A stretch of 64,000 nt of DNA from an uncultured bacterium (GCA_905215555.1 CAJMQU010000009.1:37977-101976); one strand, 5' to 3'; shown: positions 19,517 to 28,616, counted from the first letter of the stretch. Translations and numbers: made by a program. Notes: generated by a model from the sequence alone, not told the origin.

Positions 19517-20896
19517 ATGAAATCAAACAAACTGAAATGCTGGTTGGCAGCGGTTGTGGTAGCAGTGATCTGCTGCCCCGCCGCACTGGCGCAGCAAAGC
19601 AAAATAGCCGTCGCATCGTTCAGCCGCATGGAAACGGACATCACGGCACGCGTAACCGCCCCGAAGAAAGACCAGAACGGTGAAATCTGTGCCTTGATCC
19701 GTATCGTAACCAACGTAAAGGATCTGATGTTCGAACCGGACGCGCTCGGCATCACGGCACGCGAAAACAAAACCGGAGAAATCTGGCTGTACGTCCCCCG
19801 TGGCGCACGACGCATCTCCATCCTGCACGACCAACTGGGCATCATGCGAAACTACTTCTATCCGGACATCATCGAGAAAGGCACCGTATACGAAATGGTG
19901 CTGAACACCGGTGACAGCGAAGACAAGCCCGTTGTGGAAAACAACATGCAGTTCTTCGTGCTGCGTCCTGAGCCTGCCAACGCCAACGTATATGTGGACG
20001 ATGAACAAGTGCCTATCGAAAACGGACTCTTCTCCGCAACCATGCCCAAGGGCGAACATACTTACCGCGTAGAAGCCCCCATGTATCAGCCGGATGCCGG
20101 AATCGTTACGCTGGGCAGCGAACAGGTAATAAAGAGCGTCACCCTGAAACCCAAGTTCGGCTACGTGGAAATCTTTTCCCTGCCCGAACAGGATGCCGAC
20201 GTCTATATCGACAGCGTTCTGGTGGGAAAGACCCCCTATCGCAGCGACCGCATGGCCATCAAGGAATATAAGGTACGCATCGAGAAGCAGACTTACTTCC
20301 CTATCGACACCCTGCTGAACGTGACCGCCGGAGAAACCGTGCGCCCCACTTTCCACATGGAGTCCACCATCAAGCCTAAAGTGCCGATGAACACCCTCGT
20401 CATGCTTCAGGCCGGATACAACCCCAACGGAACCACCTTTGGCGCCATGCTGGGCTTCGGCCGGAAAAATGGCTTCTATGTAGGTTTCCGCAGCGACTTC
20501 GGCTCGGCAAGCGGCGAACTGGAATGTAACGGGGACGGTATCGTAGAAGGTATCGATGCAACGACTCCGCCTTTCTATAAAGAAGGAGTGAAAAACAAAT
20601 CGCGCATGTCCATCACAGGCGGTTATTTCCGCCAGTTGGGCAAGAAGTTCTACCTCTATGCCGGCGCCGGTTACGGCACCCGCACGCTGACTTACGAACT
20701 GGCTGCCCCCATGACCATAGGCGAAAAAGAATATCCCGAAGGCACACAAGTGAAAGATATGGATAATTCCGCCACAGGCGTAGCCGGTGAATTGGGCGGT
20801 ATCCTGCGTTTTGGCAAGTTCTGCATCTCGGCAGGTTTCCACACCGTGAACTTCAAGTATCACGAAGTGACTGCCGGTCTGGGATTTGTATTCTAA
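19517..20896 (+). CDS. PEGA-domain exported protein
   Basis: The 459-residue protein has a signal peptide ending ALAQ. An N-terminal beta-rich region (about 25-130) is followed by two PEGA-type units. The first is around residues 150-215 (ANVYVDDEQVPIENGLFSATMPKGEHTYRVE) and the second around 218-285 (ADVYIDSVLVGKTPYRSDRMAIKEYKVRIEK). The C-terminal 160 residues look like an outer-membrane beta-barrel: alternating hydrophobic strands, Gly/Tyr-rich, ending in aromatic Phe (GLGFVF). PEGA domains are thought to bind surface layers or glycans. The gene lies 77 bp after the BspA frame and 21 bp before the second FN3-like lipoprotein, so it is probably in the same operon. Confidence 0.85.
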   Translation: MKSNKLKCWLAAVVVAVICCPAALAQQSKIAVASFSRMETDITARVTAPKKDQNGEICALIRIVTNVKDLMFEPDALGITARENKTGEIWLYVPRGARRISILHDQLGIMRNYFYPDIIEKGTVYEMVLNTGDSEDKPVVENNMQFFVLRPEPANANVYVDDEQVPIENGLFSATMPKGEHTYRVEAPMYQPDAGIVTLGSEQVIKSVTLKPKFGYVEIFSLPEQDADVYIDSVLVGKTPYRSDRMAIKEYKVRIEKQTYFPIDTLLNVTAGETVRPTFHMESTIKPKVPMNTLVMLQAGYNPNGTTFGAMLGFGRKNGFYVGFRSDFGSASGELECNGDGIVEGIDATTPPFYKEGVKNKSRMSITGGYFRQLGKKFYLYAGAGYGTRTLTYELAAPMTIGEKEYPEGTQVKDMDNSATGVAGELGGILRFGKFCISAGFHTVNFKYHEVTAGLGFVF

Positions 20897-20917
20897 TCAC
20901 TAAACAAGCGAATCACA

Positions 20918-23215
20918 ATGAAAATAAATCAGATAAAGAACGTGGTTCTCCCCTTGCTTCTTCTATTCTGCCTGATAGGTTGCAGCGAGGACAAAGAACC
21001 GCAAACATACCCGCCAACGCTGGTGACCAACAGCGCCGCAGACATGACCCGCTTCGAGGCTCTCCTGTCCGGTAGTGTTGTAGAGCACGCCAACAGCATT
21101 GCCAAGGTAGAAGTCTTCTTCCTTTTCGCCAAAGGAAATTCGCTGACGGATGCGGAAGAATTTGCAGCCACACCGGACAACACCACGGAGGGCAGATATA
21201 CCTGCCTCATCGACGGCCTAAGTCCGGGAAACGAATATTGTTACAGCATCTGCGCCCGCAGTGGAGGCAGTGTAGCCAAAGGAGAAGTCATTCGGTTCGA
21301 AACCCTCTCAAGCACCGCTCCCGTAGTGGCAACCACCATTGCCACCAACGTCAACGAGAACGGCGCTTTGCTGAGCAGTGACATCACCGACAACGGTGGA
21401 CAGAATGTTACGCAGCGAGGATTTGCTTACAAGGTTTATCAGGAAGGCATGCCCGAACCTACTACTTACGACAAGACCCGGACAGTCAGCATGGAAACAG
21501 AAAGCTTCAGCGCCCAACTTTCCGAGTTGCAGCCTCTGACCAAATACATCGTCAGAGCCTATGCCATCAACAAAGCAGGAACCGGCTACGGCGAAGCGAT
21601 AACCTTCACCACCGAAGAGCTGAAAATCCCTCAACTGACCTGTACGATGGGAGACGTCACGGCCTTTGCCGCCACTCCTTCCGCGGTTATCAGTACAAAC
21701 GGAGGGTTCAAGGTGACGGAGTATGGTTTCTGCTGGAGCACCGAAAACCAGGTGCCGACCACCGAAAACCTGAAAACCGTGACCGGAAAAGATGAAACGG
21801 CCAACTTCAGTGAAGCCATTGAAGACCTGAACCCTGAAACGACTTACTACTTGCGTGCGTATGCCGTCAATGAAAAAGGAACAGGGTACAGCAATATCCT
21901 CACGTTCAAGACTGAAAAGAAGCAAGTCGCCACGCTCACGACTCCCGTAGCAAGCAACATCGAGGTTACTTCCGCCACATTAAGCAGCACCATAGAGGTG
22001 CCTGCAGGCGTAGAAGTAACGGAAAAAGGGATCTGCTACAGCATCTTCTCCACCAAACCCGCAACGGATGGGTCGCACGTCACTGATAAGAACCAGGGAA
22101 ATACGATCCATGTAAATCTGGTAGATTTGAATGAAGGTGCATCATACTATGCCACTGCTTATGCCGTGACGCGTGACGGTACATTCTACAGCGAAGCCAC
22201 TCTGTTTACGCTGGGACGTACTTACGAACCCACCGTCACCATCTCCGAAATAACCGGAATAGGTGAGACAGAAGCCACCGTAAATGCCGGTATCACTACC
22301 GATGGCGGCCGTGAGATAACAGAGAAAGGTATCTGCTGGAGCAGTACTTCCTCCACCCCTACGCTGGAAGCCGACAACTGGAAGAAATCGGAAAGTACCG
22401 GAAACAGCTTCAGCCTGAAACTGACTTCTCTGGAGAAAGGCCAAAAATACTATGTACGCGCCTACGCCAAGAATGTGAACGGAACAGGTTATAGTACTGC
22501 CTTTGAGTTCACCACGGCACTGACCAAAGCCCCCGAAGTGGTAAATATGGAGATGACTGCCATCCACGATGACCACTCCACCGCACAAGCCGTAATTTCC
22601 GACAAAGGCGGACTCGAAATCACTGAAAGAGGATTTGTATACTCCACCACTGTCGTCAGTCCCATCATAGGTGCGGCAGGAGTCACTAAGGTTGCATCCG
22701 GTTCCAAGGATGATACGTTCACAGCAGAACTGAAAGGGTTAGCATATCGGACCCGTTACTATATCTGTGCCTACGCCACCAATGCCAAAGGCACTTCTTA
22801 TAGTTCGCCCACCAACTTCGTCACCTCTTACTCTTCTGTGCCAAGTACTTTCGTCCAGATAGAGGAAAGCACCATAGCCAGCACTACCGCCACCATGAGC
22901 GGCAAGATCACCAATGACGGTGGCGACGGAAGCGAGGCGCTTGAAATCAAGGAGGTAGGTTTCTGCTGGAGCGAAAACACTTCCGAACCGATCATAGAAG
23001 AGGATAGCCACATCAAAGTGACACTGAATGCCGATAAGACATTCACCCTCCATGCTACCGGTCTGAAGGCATATACTTACTACTATGTACGTGCTTACGC
23101 CAAAAACAAGAATGGCATAGGATACAGCTCTTACATAACTTTCCGTACGCTGCGTACCACACCGGGAGGAGACGATAACGTTCCACCGGGAACTACTACA
23201 AAAAGCGTCAAGTAA
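20918..23215 (+). CDS. Large surface lipoprotein with fibronectin-III-like repeats (paralogue 2)
   Basis: The 765-residue product has a signal peptide and lipobox LIGC (Cys22) followed by SEDKEP, almost the same post-Cys sequence as the paralogue at 12523 (EEDKEP). The rest again consists of FN3-like repeats with 'TERGFVYST', 'EVTEKGICYS', 'YYVRAYAKNxxGTGYS' patterns, about seven units. The two proteins align from the lipobox onward (TYPPTLVTNSAADMTRFEA against VYSPTLTTNSVTGLSRFGA), so one arose by duplication of the other. It ends the envelope cluster and is followed by a strong hairpin terminator. Function is likely surface binding; no catalytic motif was seen. Confidence 0.87.
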   Translation: MKINQIKNVVLPLLLLFCLIGCSEDKEPQTYPPTLVTNSAADMTRFEALLSGSVVEHANSIAKVEVFFLFAKGNSLTDAEEFAATPDNTTEGRYTCLIDGLSPGNEYCYSICARSGGSVAKGEVIRFETLSSTAPVVATTIATNVNENGALLSSDITDNGGQNVTQRGFAYKVYQEGMPEPTTYDKTRTVSMETESFSAQLSELQPLTKYIVRAYAINKAGTGYGEAITFTTEELKIPQLTCTMGDVTAFAATPSAVISTNGGFKVTEYGFCWSTENQVPTTENLKTVTGKDETANFSEAIEDLNPETTYYLRAYAVNEKGTGYSNILTFKTEKKQVATLTTPVASNIEVTSATLSSTIEVPAGVEVTEKGICYSIFSTKPATDGSHVTDKNQGNTIHVNLVDLNEGASYYATAYAVTRDGTFYSEATLFTLGRTYEPTVTISEITGIGETEATVNAGITTDGGREITEKGICWSSTSSTPTLEADNWKKSESTGNSFSLKLTSLEKGQKYYVRAYAKNVNGTGYSTAFEFTTALTKAPEVVNMEMTAIHDDHSTAQAVISDKGGLEITERGFVYSTTVVSPIIGAAGVTKVASGSKDDTFTAELKGLAYRTRYYICAYATNAKGTSYSSPTNFVTSYSSVPSTFVQIEESTIASTTATMSGKITNDGGDGSEALEIKEVGFCWSENTSEPIIEEDSHIKVTLNADKTFTLHATGLKAYTYYYVRAYAKNKNGIGYSSYITFRTLRTTPGGDDNVPPGTTTKSVK

Positions 23216-23253
23216 GCCTCTGCAATAGGCATATAAACGATTGCTATAAATTT

Positions 23254-23293
23254 ATTCAGCCCTTGCCTTATGAGAATAAAGCAAGGGCTGAAT
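23254..23293 (+). terminator. Hairpin terminator after the FN3-like lipoprotein
   Basis: A 13-bp perfect stem (ATTCAGCCCTTGC with GCAAGGGCTGAAT) and a 14-base loop lie 38 bases after the stop at 23215, followed by GTTTAAA. The AT-rich end on both sides could let it work in both directions, also for the convergent PAP2 operon. Confidence 0.8.
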
Positions 23294-23326
23294 GTTTAAA
23301 GATGTGACTCATGAAATAGCCGGAAT

Positions 23327-23463
23327 TTACCGCAGGACGTAACGGTCTTTACCTCGGCGCGTAACGGACTTTACCCCGGCGCGTAACGGACTTTACCCCG
23401 GCACGTAACGGACTTTACCCCGGCACGTAACGGACTTTACCCCGGCACGTAAATGAAGTTACC
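23327..23463. repeat. 22-bp tandem repeat array, family C
   Basis: Five full contiguous units of 22 bp start at 23339, 23361, 23383, 23405 and 23427. They begin GTAACGGACTT and end CCCCGGCAC (or GCGC). Units 3-5 are identical. A half unit flanks each side (TTACCGCAGGAC and GTAAATGAAGTTACC). Each unit contains the inverted pair GTAA-N6-TTAC. The array lies between the 3' ends of two convergent genes, 15 bp before the PAP2 stop. It shares its period, not its sequence, with the arrays at 12147 and 50111. Confidence 0.95.
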
Positions 23464-23477
23464 ACTTGAGAGAATCT

Positions 23478-24443
23478 CTACTTGAACATCGGCTGTGCAA
23501 ACCATCTCTTAAACATCCACGTCACCACCACATACAGGCCGAAAGCTGAGACAAAACCTGCAATCGCATCGATAAGGTAATGCGCCTGGATATACACCGT
23601 AGCACCGCAAAGCAACAAATAGAAAGGTAATAGGAAAGCGAACAACCAACGGCTGCCGCGCCATGCCATAATCATCAGTATAGTGGAAATACCCACATGC
23701 GAACTGGGAAAAGCCGCTGTAGGACGCTCGCCGATCTGCTGCGAACCCTCTACCAGATTATAGAAAAATCCATGATCATATCCCGGTCCGGGCAGTAATT
23801 CCTGATTATGATTGAAGTAATCTCCAATGGAAGGGAACACTCCCTGCGCCACATTATCCTCCCCGATAGCCGGGAAATAGAACTGCGGACCTGCCACCGG
23901 AACAAAGATATAAATCAGATAGTAAATAAAGAAAGAGGTGACCAGCACGAATGATAACTTCTCGAAGAATTCAAAACGGTAAATAAAGTACCAGACCACG
24001 ACGATCAATATCATCGGATAATAGAAGAAGTAGCCCATATTGAACGGCTCGCTCACCCACATATGCGGAAAACGGAGGCAGAACCACACCGCCGGTTGAC
24101 CGCCGAACATCCACTGCTCCACCGAGGCGAAGACATGGTCGAGATTGGGAAATATCCGGTTAAACTCAAATGTATCGGGATACCAATAAGAAAGCAGGGA
24201 CATCTGGATAGCAATACGCACAAAGGCGGAGAACTTACAGGGTGCCAGCCGATAAAGATACATCAACAGGAAAGTCATGCCGGCAATCATCGCACGGTCA
24301 ATCAACATCTGCGCAGGATGATCCATCTCCTGGAAGAGAAATAAGATCAAGATAGAAGTCAACAAATTGTATATAAGTGTTATCTTCTCTACTGCAAACA
24401 ACCCTTTCCGGGTTTCTACTTTTTTAAATAAATCTAAAGCCAT
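23478..24443 (-). CDS. PAP2-superfamily membrane phosphatase/phosphotransferase
   Basis: The 321-residue integral membrane protein has about seven hydrophobic segments. The PAP2 catalytic motifs are present: GERP (C1 remnant), AAFPSSH (C2) and YIQAHYLID (C3 His and Asp), at about residues 235-300. This class removes phosphate from lipids or transfers phospho-head groups. The layout resembles the AUR1-like inositol-phosphoryl-ceramide synthase branch as well as plain lipid phosphatases. Bacteroides make sphingolipids, but none of the usual inositol-lipid genes is nearby, so the substrate stays open. It overlaps the upstream SDR gene by 10 bp, which suggests translational coupling. Confidence 0.87.
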   Translation of the reverse strand: MALDLFKKVETRKGLFAVEKITLIYNLLTSILILFLFQEMDHPAQMLIDRAMIAGMTFLLMYLYRLAPCKFSAFVRIAIQMSLLSYWYPDTFEFNRIFPNLDHVFASVEQWMFGGQPAVWFCLRFPHMWVSEPFNMGYFFYYPMILIVVVWYFIYRFEFFEKLSFVLVTSFFIYYLIYIFVPVAGPQFYFPAIGEDNVAQGVFPSIGDYFNHNQELLPGPGYDHGFFYNLVEGSQQIGERPTAAFPSSHVGISTILMIMAWRGSRWLFAFLLPFYLLLCGATVYIQAHYLIDAIAGFVSAFGLYVVVTWMFKRWFAQPMFK

Positions 24444-25441
24444 CCCTCGTTCTTATACCAGGCAATGGTTTCCTTCACCCCCCTTTCCAGATTGTACTGG
24501 GGCGCAAATCCCAACTCTCGGATAGCCGGGCCGATATCACATTGCCAATTGCGTTGTTTCATTATGTTATACTTATCCGAATTGAGCGTGCTTGGCTTCT
24601 TGCTACGCATCGCCCAGAATTCAGCGAGCAAAGATACAACTTTCAATACAATTAATGGGCATACTATCCGAATTACAAACGGATCACCCAATTCTTTCCT
24701 TATCAGATCGGAAAAAGCACGGCTCCGGTAAACCTGCCCGTCCGCCAGGAAATAGGCGCGACGACATACCTGCTTCTCGATGCCGAGGAACACAGCCTGC
24801 ACGATGTCTTTCACATAAACAAATGTCAGATCCTGCCGGCGGAAACCTACGGCAAAGTCTGTATGCTGCTTGATGGACTTCGCCATCAGATAATAATCCT
24901 TCTCGCGCGGGCCATAAACTCCCGTAGGACGATAAATGACGTAAGGAAAACCGGGTATGCTCTGCAAGTAGAGTTCAGCCTTGAGTTTACTCAACCCGTA
25001 AGCGGTATTGGGCAAAGGTGAATCCTTCTCCGTGATAGGTTGGTAAGTCTTCTCCTGCACAGGTCCGAAGACACTCAACGTACTGATGTAAATGAACTGT
25101 TTCGGTATCATATTCAGTTCGCGGAGGGTATCGACAAAATACTTCGTTTGCAGATAATTCACCCGGTCGAACTCCCGTTTATCCGTACACTTAGTGACAC
25201 CGGCACAATGGATGATATAATCGAACTTATTGTAAGTTCCCTTATGCCCTGAGAGCTGTGCCCGCAGTTCGTTGGGATGCGCAAAGTCCAGTTCGAGAAT
25301 GTGTATCTTACGGTTGCACAAGTATTCACGGCTGCTGCTCGAACGGATACCCGCCCACACACCGAACTTCCGCTTCAACGCTTCTTCCACGATGAAACTT
25401 CCGATAAATCCACTGGCTCCTGTAATTAATATACTTTCCAT
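24434..25441 (-). CDS. NAD-dependent epimerase/dehydratase (extended SDR)
   Basis: The 335-residue protein begins with the dinucleotide-binding motif GASGFIG (residues 8-14). It continues with the extended-SDR pattern IIHCAGVTK, ISTLSVFGP and the catalytic YGLSK (Tyr-x-x-x-Lys). YRPTGVYGPREKDY follows, then a substrate-binding C-terminal region. The family acts on nucleotide sugars, sterols or other hydroxyl-bearing metabolites; the exact substrate is not readable. Its ATG shares one base with the stop of the CDF gene, and its 3' end overlaps the PAP2 gene by 10 bp, so the three are one operon. The pairing with a PAP2 enzyme hints at a lipid or isoprenoid substrate (inference). Confidence 0.88.
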   Translation of the reverse strand: MESILITGASGFIGSFIVEEALKRKFGVWAGIRSSSSREYLCNRKIHILELDFAHPNELRAQLSGHKGTYNKFDYIIHCAGVTKCTDKREFDRVNYLQTKYFVDTLRELNMIPKQFIYISTLSVFGPVQEKTYQPITEKDSPLPNTAYGLSKLKAELYLQSIPGFPYVIYRPTGVYGPREKDYYLMAKSIKQHTDFAVGFRRQDLTFVYVKDIVQAVFLGIEKQVCRRAYFLADGQVYRSRAFSDLIRKELGDPFVIRIVCPLIVLKVVSLLAEFWAMRSKKPSTLNSDKYNIMKQRNWQCDIGPAIRELGFAPQYNLERGVKETIAWYKNEGWL

Positions 25442-26343
25442 TATTTCTTGGGTTCTACATGAATATTAATCAGCGTTCCTTCGCCAAGCATTTCTTTTAG
25501 TTTATCTTCAATGGCCGTAGCCGTAGTATGAGCTTCTTCCAGCGTAATCCGTCCATCCATGCGCACATGCACTTCGATGGCGCAGTAGCTGCCGATGCGC
25601 CGCGTGCGGAGGTGGTGCGGTTCACTGACTCCGGGGAAAGAGAGCAGCGCTTGTTCAATATCCTTCTCCACCTCATCCGACAACGATTTTTCAAGCAGTT
25701 CGTCAATGCAAGGAACCAGCAGCCGGATGGCTACCTTCATTATAAAAAGGCTGACAATGACAGCTGCTATCGGATCGAGTACCCTCCAATGTTCTCCCAG
25801 CAAGATTGCGCCTCCGATACCTACAGCCGTTCCTACAGACGAAAATGCATCGCTCCGATGATGCCAGGCATTGGCTACCACCGCCTGTGAATTCAGGCTT
25901 TTCCCTTTTATAACAGTATATTGATACAGTATTTCCTTGCACAAAATAGAGACAAGGGCGGCAACCAATGCTATCATTCCGGGTGCTTCCAGTTGTTCTC
26001 CCTTGATAAATGCGTAAATAGAAGAAACACCGTTCCACAAAATACCGAAACCGACGAATAACAGCAGTATTCCGATAATAGCCGTAGCCAATGTCTCGTA
26101 CTTTCCGTGTCCATAGTCATGTCCCTTGTCCTGAGGCTTACTGGAAATGCGCACAAACACGATAACAATGACATCCGTCACAAAATCAGATAATGAATGA
26201 ACTGCGTCAGCCAGCATAGCGGCACTATGCCCCAGGATACCTGCCACGAACTTCAGTACAACTAACACAAAATTAACGATACTACCGACAATCGTCACTT
26301 TGTATATTCCCTTCTCTCGGGAAGAAGCAGCTTCTGCACTCAT
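25441..26343 (-). CDS. Cation diffusion facilitator family transporter
   Basis: The 300-residue protein exports divalent cations such as zinc, iron or manganese in exchange for protons. It has six membrane segments and the paired metal-site motifs HSLSD(FVTD) in segment 2 and HHRSD in segment 5. The loop KGHDYGHGKYE and a C-terminal cytoplasmic domain (about 210-300) with HHLRTRRIG and EVHVRMDG are also present. The start is taken as ATG at 26343 (MSAEAASSREKG); an upstream TTG would add seven residues. It leads the operon with the SDR and PAP2 genes. Metal specificity is not clear from sequence. Confidence 0.92.
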   Translation of the reverse strand: MSAEAASSREKGIYKVTIVGSIVNFVLVVLKFVAGILGHSAAMLADAVHSLSDFVTDVIVIVFVRISSKPQDKGHDYGHGKYETLATAIIGILLLFVGFGILWNGVSSIYAFIKGEQLEAPGMIALVAALVSILCKEILYQYTVIKGKSLNSQAVVANAWHHRSDAFSSVGTAVGIGGAILLGEHWRVLDPIAAVIVSLFIMKVAIRLLVPCIDELLEKSLSDEVEKDIEQALLSFPGVSEPHHLRTRRIGSYCAIEVHVRMDGRITLEEAHTTATAIEDKLKEMLGEGTLINIHVEPKK

Positions 26344-26372
26344 TTCATATTGATTATAAAGCAATAATGCTG

Positions 26373-26380
26373 CAAAGATA
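26373..26380 (-). promoter_or_regulatory. -7 box for the CDF/SDR/PAP2 operon
   Basis: The minus strand reads TATCTTTG, a full TAnnTTTG match, 29 bases before the ATG at 26343. This supports the ATG over the upstream TTG. Confidence 0.62.
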
Positions 26381-26381
26381 T

Positions 26382-26422
26382 AAAATAAAAGCTATTTTGC
26401 ATTTCTCATTTATTATTTGTTT
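26382..26422 (+). repeat. 41-bp block repeated upstream of the ECF sigma gene
   Basis: This AT-rich block matches 32561-32601 at 39 of 41 positions in the same orientation. Key landmarks are AAAATAAAAGCTAT, TTGCATTTCTCA and TTATTATTTGTTT. Here it lies upstream of the BACON lipoprotein region and divergent from the CDF operon; the other copy directly precedes the ECF sigma gene. Confidence 0.85.
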
Positions 26423-26959
26423 GGAGCCCTGTCCGATTTTTCCCCGATTATGTCATATTGTTGACACGAAAACCGGGTTTAAGTCCATTTCAAGCTAACT
26501 CAAACAGGCTCAACATACGCAAACACCGGACATTTCTCTTTTTTTCGAAAAAAAACACACTTTTAATTTCCAATTCACGCATATTATACTATATTTGTAT
26601 TTGTTATTTTCATATAACGAGAGAATGTGGAAGATTTGCTCTTCAGCAGAGGTGTCAGCTACCTTATACCACTCTCTTGATTTATGAACATTACGAACTA
26701 AAAACGAGTTGCCGGCTGATGTTTTTAAACTCACATAAGGAACAAACACAAACAAGATCGTAATGAGATTAGACTAAGACAAAACGTCCTTATCTTTCAA
26801 ACCTAATGGCGACAAAGATCTTCTCTTCTTTATTCAGTATTTGCAATGAAAGCGTTGACAAATCTAATAAATGACTCTTTCCCAACAGAAATGCTCTTCT
26901 TTCAGAATGGATTACCACATTTGATGAAGACGCACCCCTAATTTTAATATTAAGAAAAC
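26423..26959 (+). other. Long non-coding region upstream of the BACON lipoprotein gene
   Basis: No convincing gene lies in these 537 bases on either strand. A promoter box is at 26590-26597; transcription from it would give an untranslated leader of about 350 bases. Within the leader, GAGAGAATGTGG near 26620 can pair with CCACTCTCT near 26669, which suggests a folded RNA. No known riboswitch was recognised. A regulatory leader or an independent small RNA are both possible. Confidence 0.45.
26590..26597 (+). promoter_or_regulatory. -7 box upstream of the BACON lipoprotein operon
   Basis: TATATTTG is an exact TAnnTTTG match, in a strongly AT-rich setting (preceded by ATATTATAC). It lies 362 bases before the ATG at 26960, so either the leader is long or it drives a small RNA. 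Confidence 0.5.
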
Positions 26960-28582
26960 ATGAAATCAAAACTTTATTATCTTTTATGGTTATTTGCCAT
27001 TGCGCCACTCGCATTTATTTCCTGTGACGACGACAACGAAATTGAAGAGGCAACTCTTGAAGTATCTATGGACCCGGTCAACTTTGCCAAAGCCGGAGGT
27101 GAACAGACGGTAACTATCACGACTAATAAAGACAAATGGGTGGCAACTTCACCCTTGGAATCCACTTGGTTGACTTTAACCCAAAGCGGCAATCAACTTA
27201 GTGTGAAAGCTAGCGAAAACACTGAAGGTGTAGAGCGTAAGGGCTACATCCTGGTGAACGCAGGTGGTGCCGCTGCCAAAATCAGCGTTATACAGAGCGC
27301 CGGAGATGTAATCTTGAATATATCAGCCGAAAAAGTAACGTTCGCAATCAAGGGCGGCGAACAACGCATAGATGTGGTAAGCAACGACATCTTTAAAGTA
27401 GAGGTAGATGATGCCGCAAAAGAATGGCTGAACACAACCCACATGGAAGGTACCACCTACTTTACCATATCTGCCAATGTCAATGGAGAAGCAGACGTAC
27501 GCACCGGTAAAATCTATGTTACTGCCGGAAGCATAACCAAAGAAGTAGCCGTGTCACAAGAGGGTAAAGACCTCATTGTGCTGCCATTCGTTGCCCAAGA
27601 GGCAAGCATTGGAAAAATTGTGGCATTCGAACAAGAACGCGGCAGTGTACTTATCAAATTGCCTGACGGATTGTTTAATCCAGATCAATATTATTTTGCC
27701 ACCACCAACGAAGACTTCCCGCAAGTCGGCTACCAATGCCCAGACACAGGCACCTACCTGCAAGGAGTGACCGCCACTACGAACAGTGACCTCTGCAAGG
27801 GTAACAAGTTTGAAAAGTTCATGACCGACAAAGGTTTTGAGAAGACCGGTGACGGGCAATATGAACATAAAGAATTCCCATATACCGTATCCTTGGAATT
27901 CGCAAAAGATGGTGTAACCATCCATACGGTCTATACTCCGAAACAAGACAAGGGGCATCCAACATTCGCCGAATTCCCCCTGAAAGTACAGATGACCTGG
28001 ACAGGCCTTCCCGAAGAAGAAATCCATGGAAAGAAATATGACGAAATAGTAGCATGGGAAGCAACGGCAGGAGGAACCTTTAGTGAAAAGGAGAGTGTAC
28101 TTCCCGGATTTGCATGGTATAATATTGCTGAAAATGACGCAAACATCACAGCACGTGCCTATTGGATGAATACGAAAGAAGATGTTCCGGCCGACAGTCC
28201 TTTCATGGATGAAGTTAGCTCCGCCCGTGTTGTTTATGACAATATTGACCTGGCCATGTGGTACGATGAAAGCGCACAAAAGTATTATATGACTAAAGAG
28301 TTTACCGCACTGTTAGCTAAGGAAGGATTCAATTTCTTAAGAACCAACCAGGGATATGACTTTTACCAGAAAGAAAACAACGTAATTGCCTTCAAAGTAG
28401 CAAGATTCGAGGGCTATCTGAATGAACAGCCTGTACTTGATTTCCAGACATTCAAGGTAGAAGCCGGTACTTCTTCCGTATCATTAATGACAAATAAGGA
28501 CAAACTTACCGAATTCGTCAAGATGATAAACCAGAAGATGCAGAAAATGGAAAAAAGGCAACCACTGAAAAGCATCAAATAA
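26960..28582 (+). CDS. BACON-domain surface lipoprotein
   Basis: The 540-residue protein has a signal peptide with lipobox FISC (Cys22), followed by DDDNE, an acidic run typical of surface-exposed Bacteroidetes lipoproteins. Two BACON-type beta-sandwich domains follow. The first is about residues 32-115 (VNFAKAGGEQTVTITTNKDKW...WLTLTQSGNQLSVKASEN). The second is about 118-200 (VTFAIKGGEQRIDVVSND...AVSQEGKD). BACON domains are thought to bind carbohydrate or mucin. The C-terminal 340 residues are not recognised and lack an obvious catalytic motif. A terminator separates it from the subtilisin gene 140 bp downstream. The family is sure, the ligand unknown. Confidence 0.87.
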   Translation: MKSKLYYLLWLFAIAPLAFISCDDDNEIEEATLEVSMDPVNFAKAGGEQTVTITTNKDKWVATSPLESTWLTLTQSGNQLSVKASENTEGVERKGYILVNAGGAAAKISVIQSAGDVILNISAEKVTFAIKGGEQRIDVVSNDIFKVEVDDAAKEWLNTTHMEGTTYFTISANVNGEADVRTGKIYVTAGSITKEVAVSQEGKDLIVLPFVAQEASIGKIVAFEQERGSVLIKLPDGLFNPDQYYFATTNEDFPQVGYQCPDTGTYLQGVTATTNSDLCKGNKFEKFMTDKGFEKTGDGQYEHKEFPYTVSLEFAKDGVTIHTVYTPKQDKGHPTFAEFPLKVQMTWTGLPEEEIHGKKYDEIVAWEATAGGTFSEKESVLPGFAWYNIAENDANITARAYWMNTKEDVPADSPFMDEVSSARVVYDNIDLAMWYDESAQKYYMTKEFTALLAKEGFNFLRTNQGYDFYQKENNVIAFKVARFEGYLNEQPVLDFQTFKVEAGTSSVSLMTNKDKLTEFVKMINQKMQKMEKRQPLKSIK

Positions 28583-28616
28583 ACTGAGCGTTATATGATA
28601 ACGCACACATAGATTA

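Noticed and set aside
19523..20863. A 446-codon open frame on the minus strand inside the PEGA gene
   Set aside because: The plus-strand frame has a signal peptide and clear PEGA domains; the minus frame has shadow composition (His, Phe, Val, Gly rich) and no family pattern.
23327..23463. A CRISPR array
   Set aside because: Units follow one another without spacers and no cas gene is in the window.
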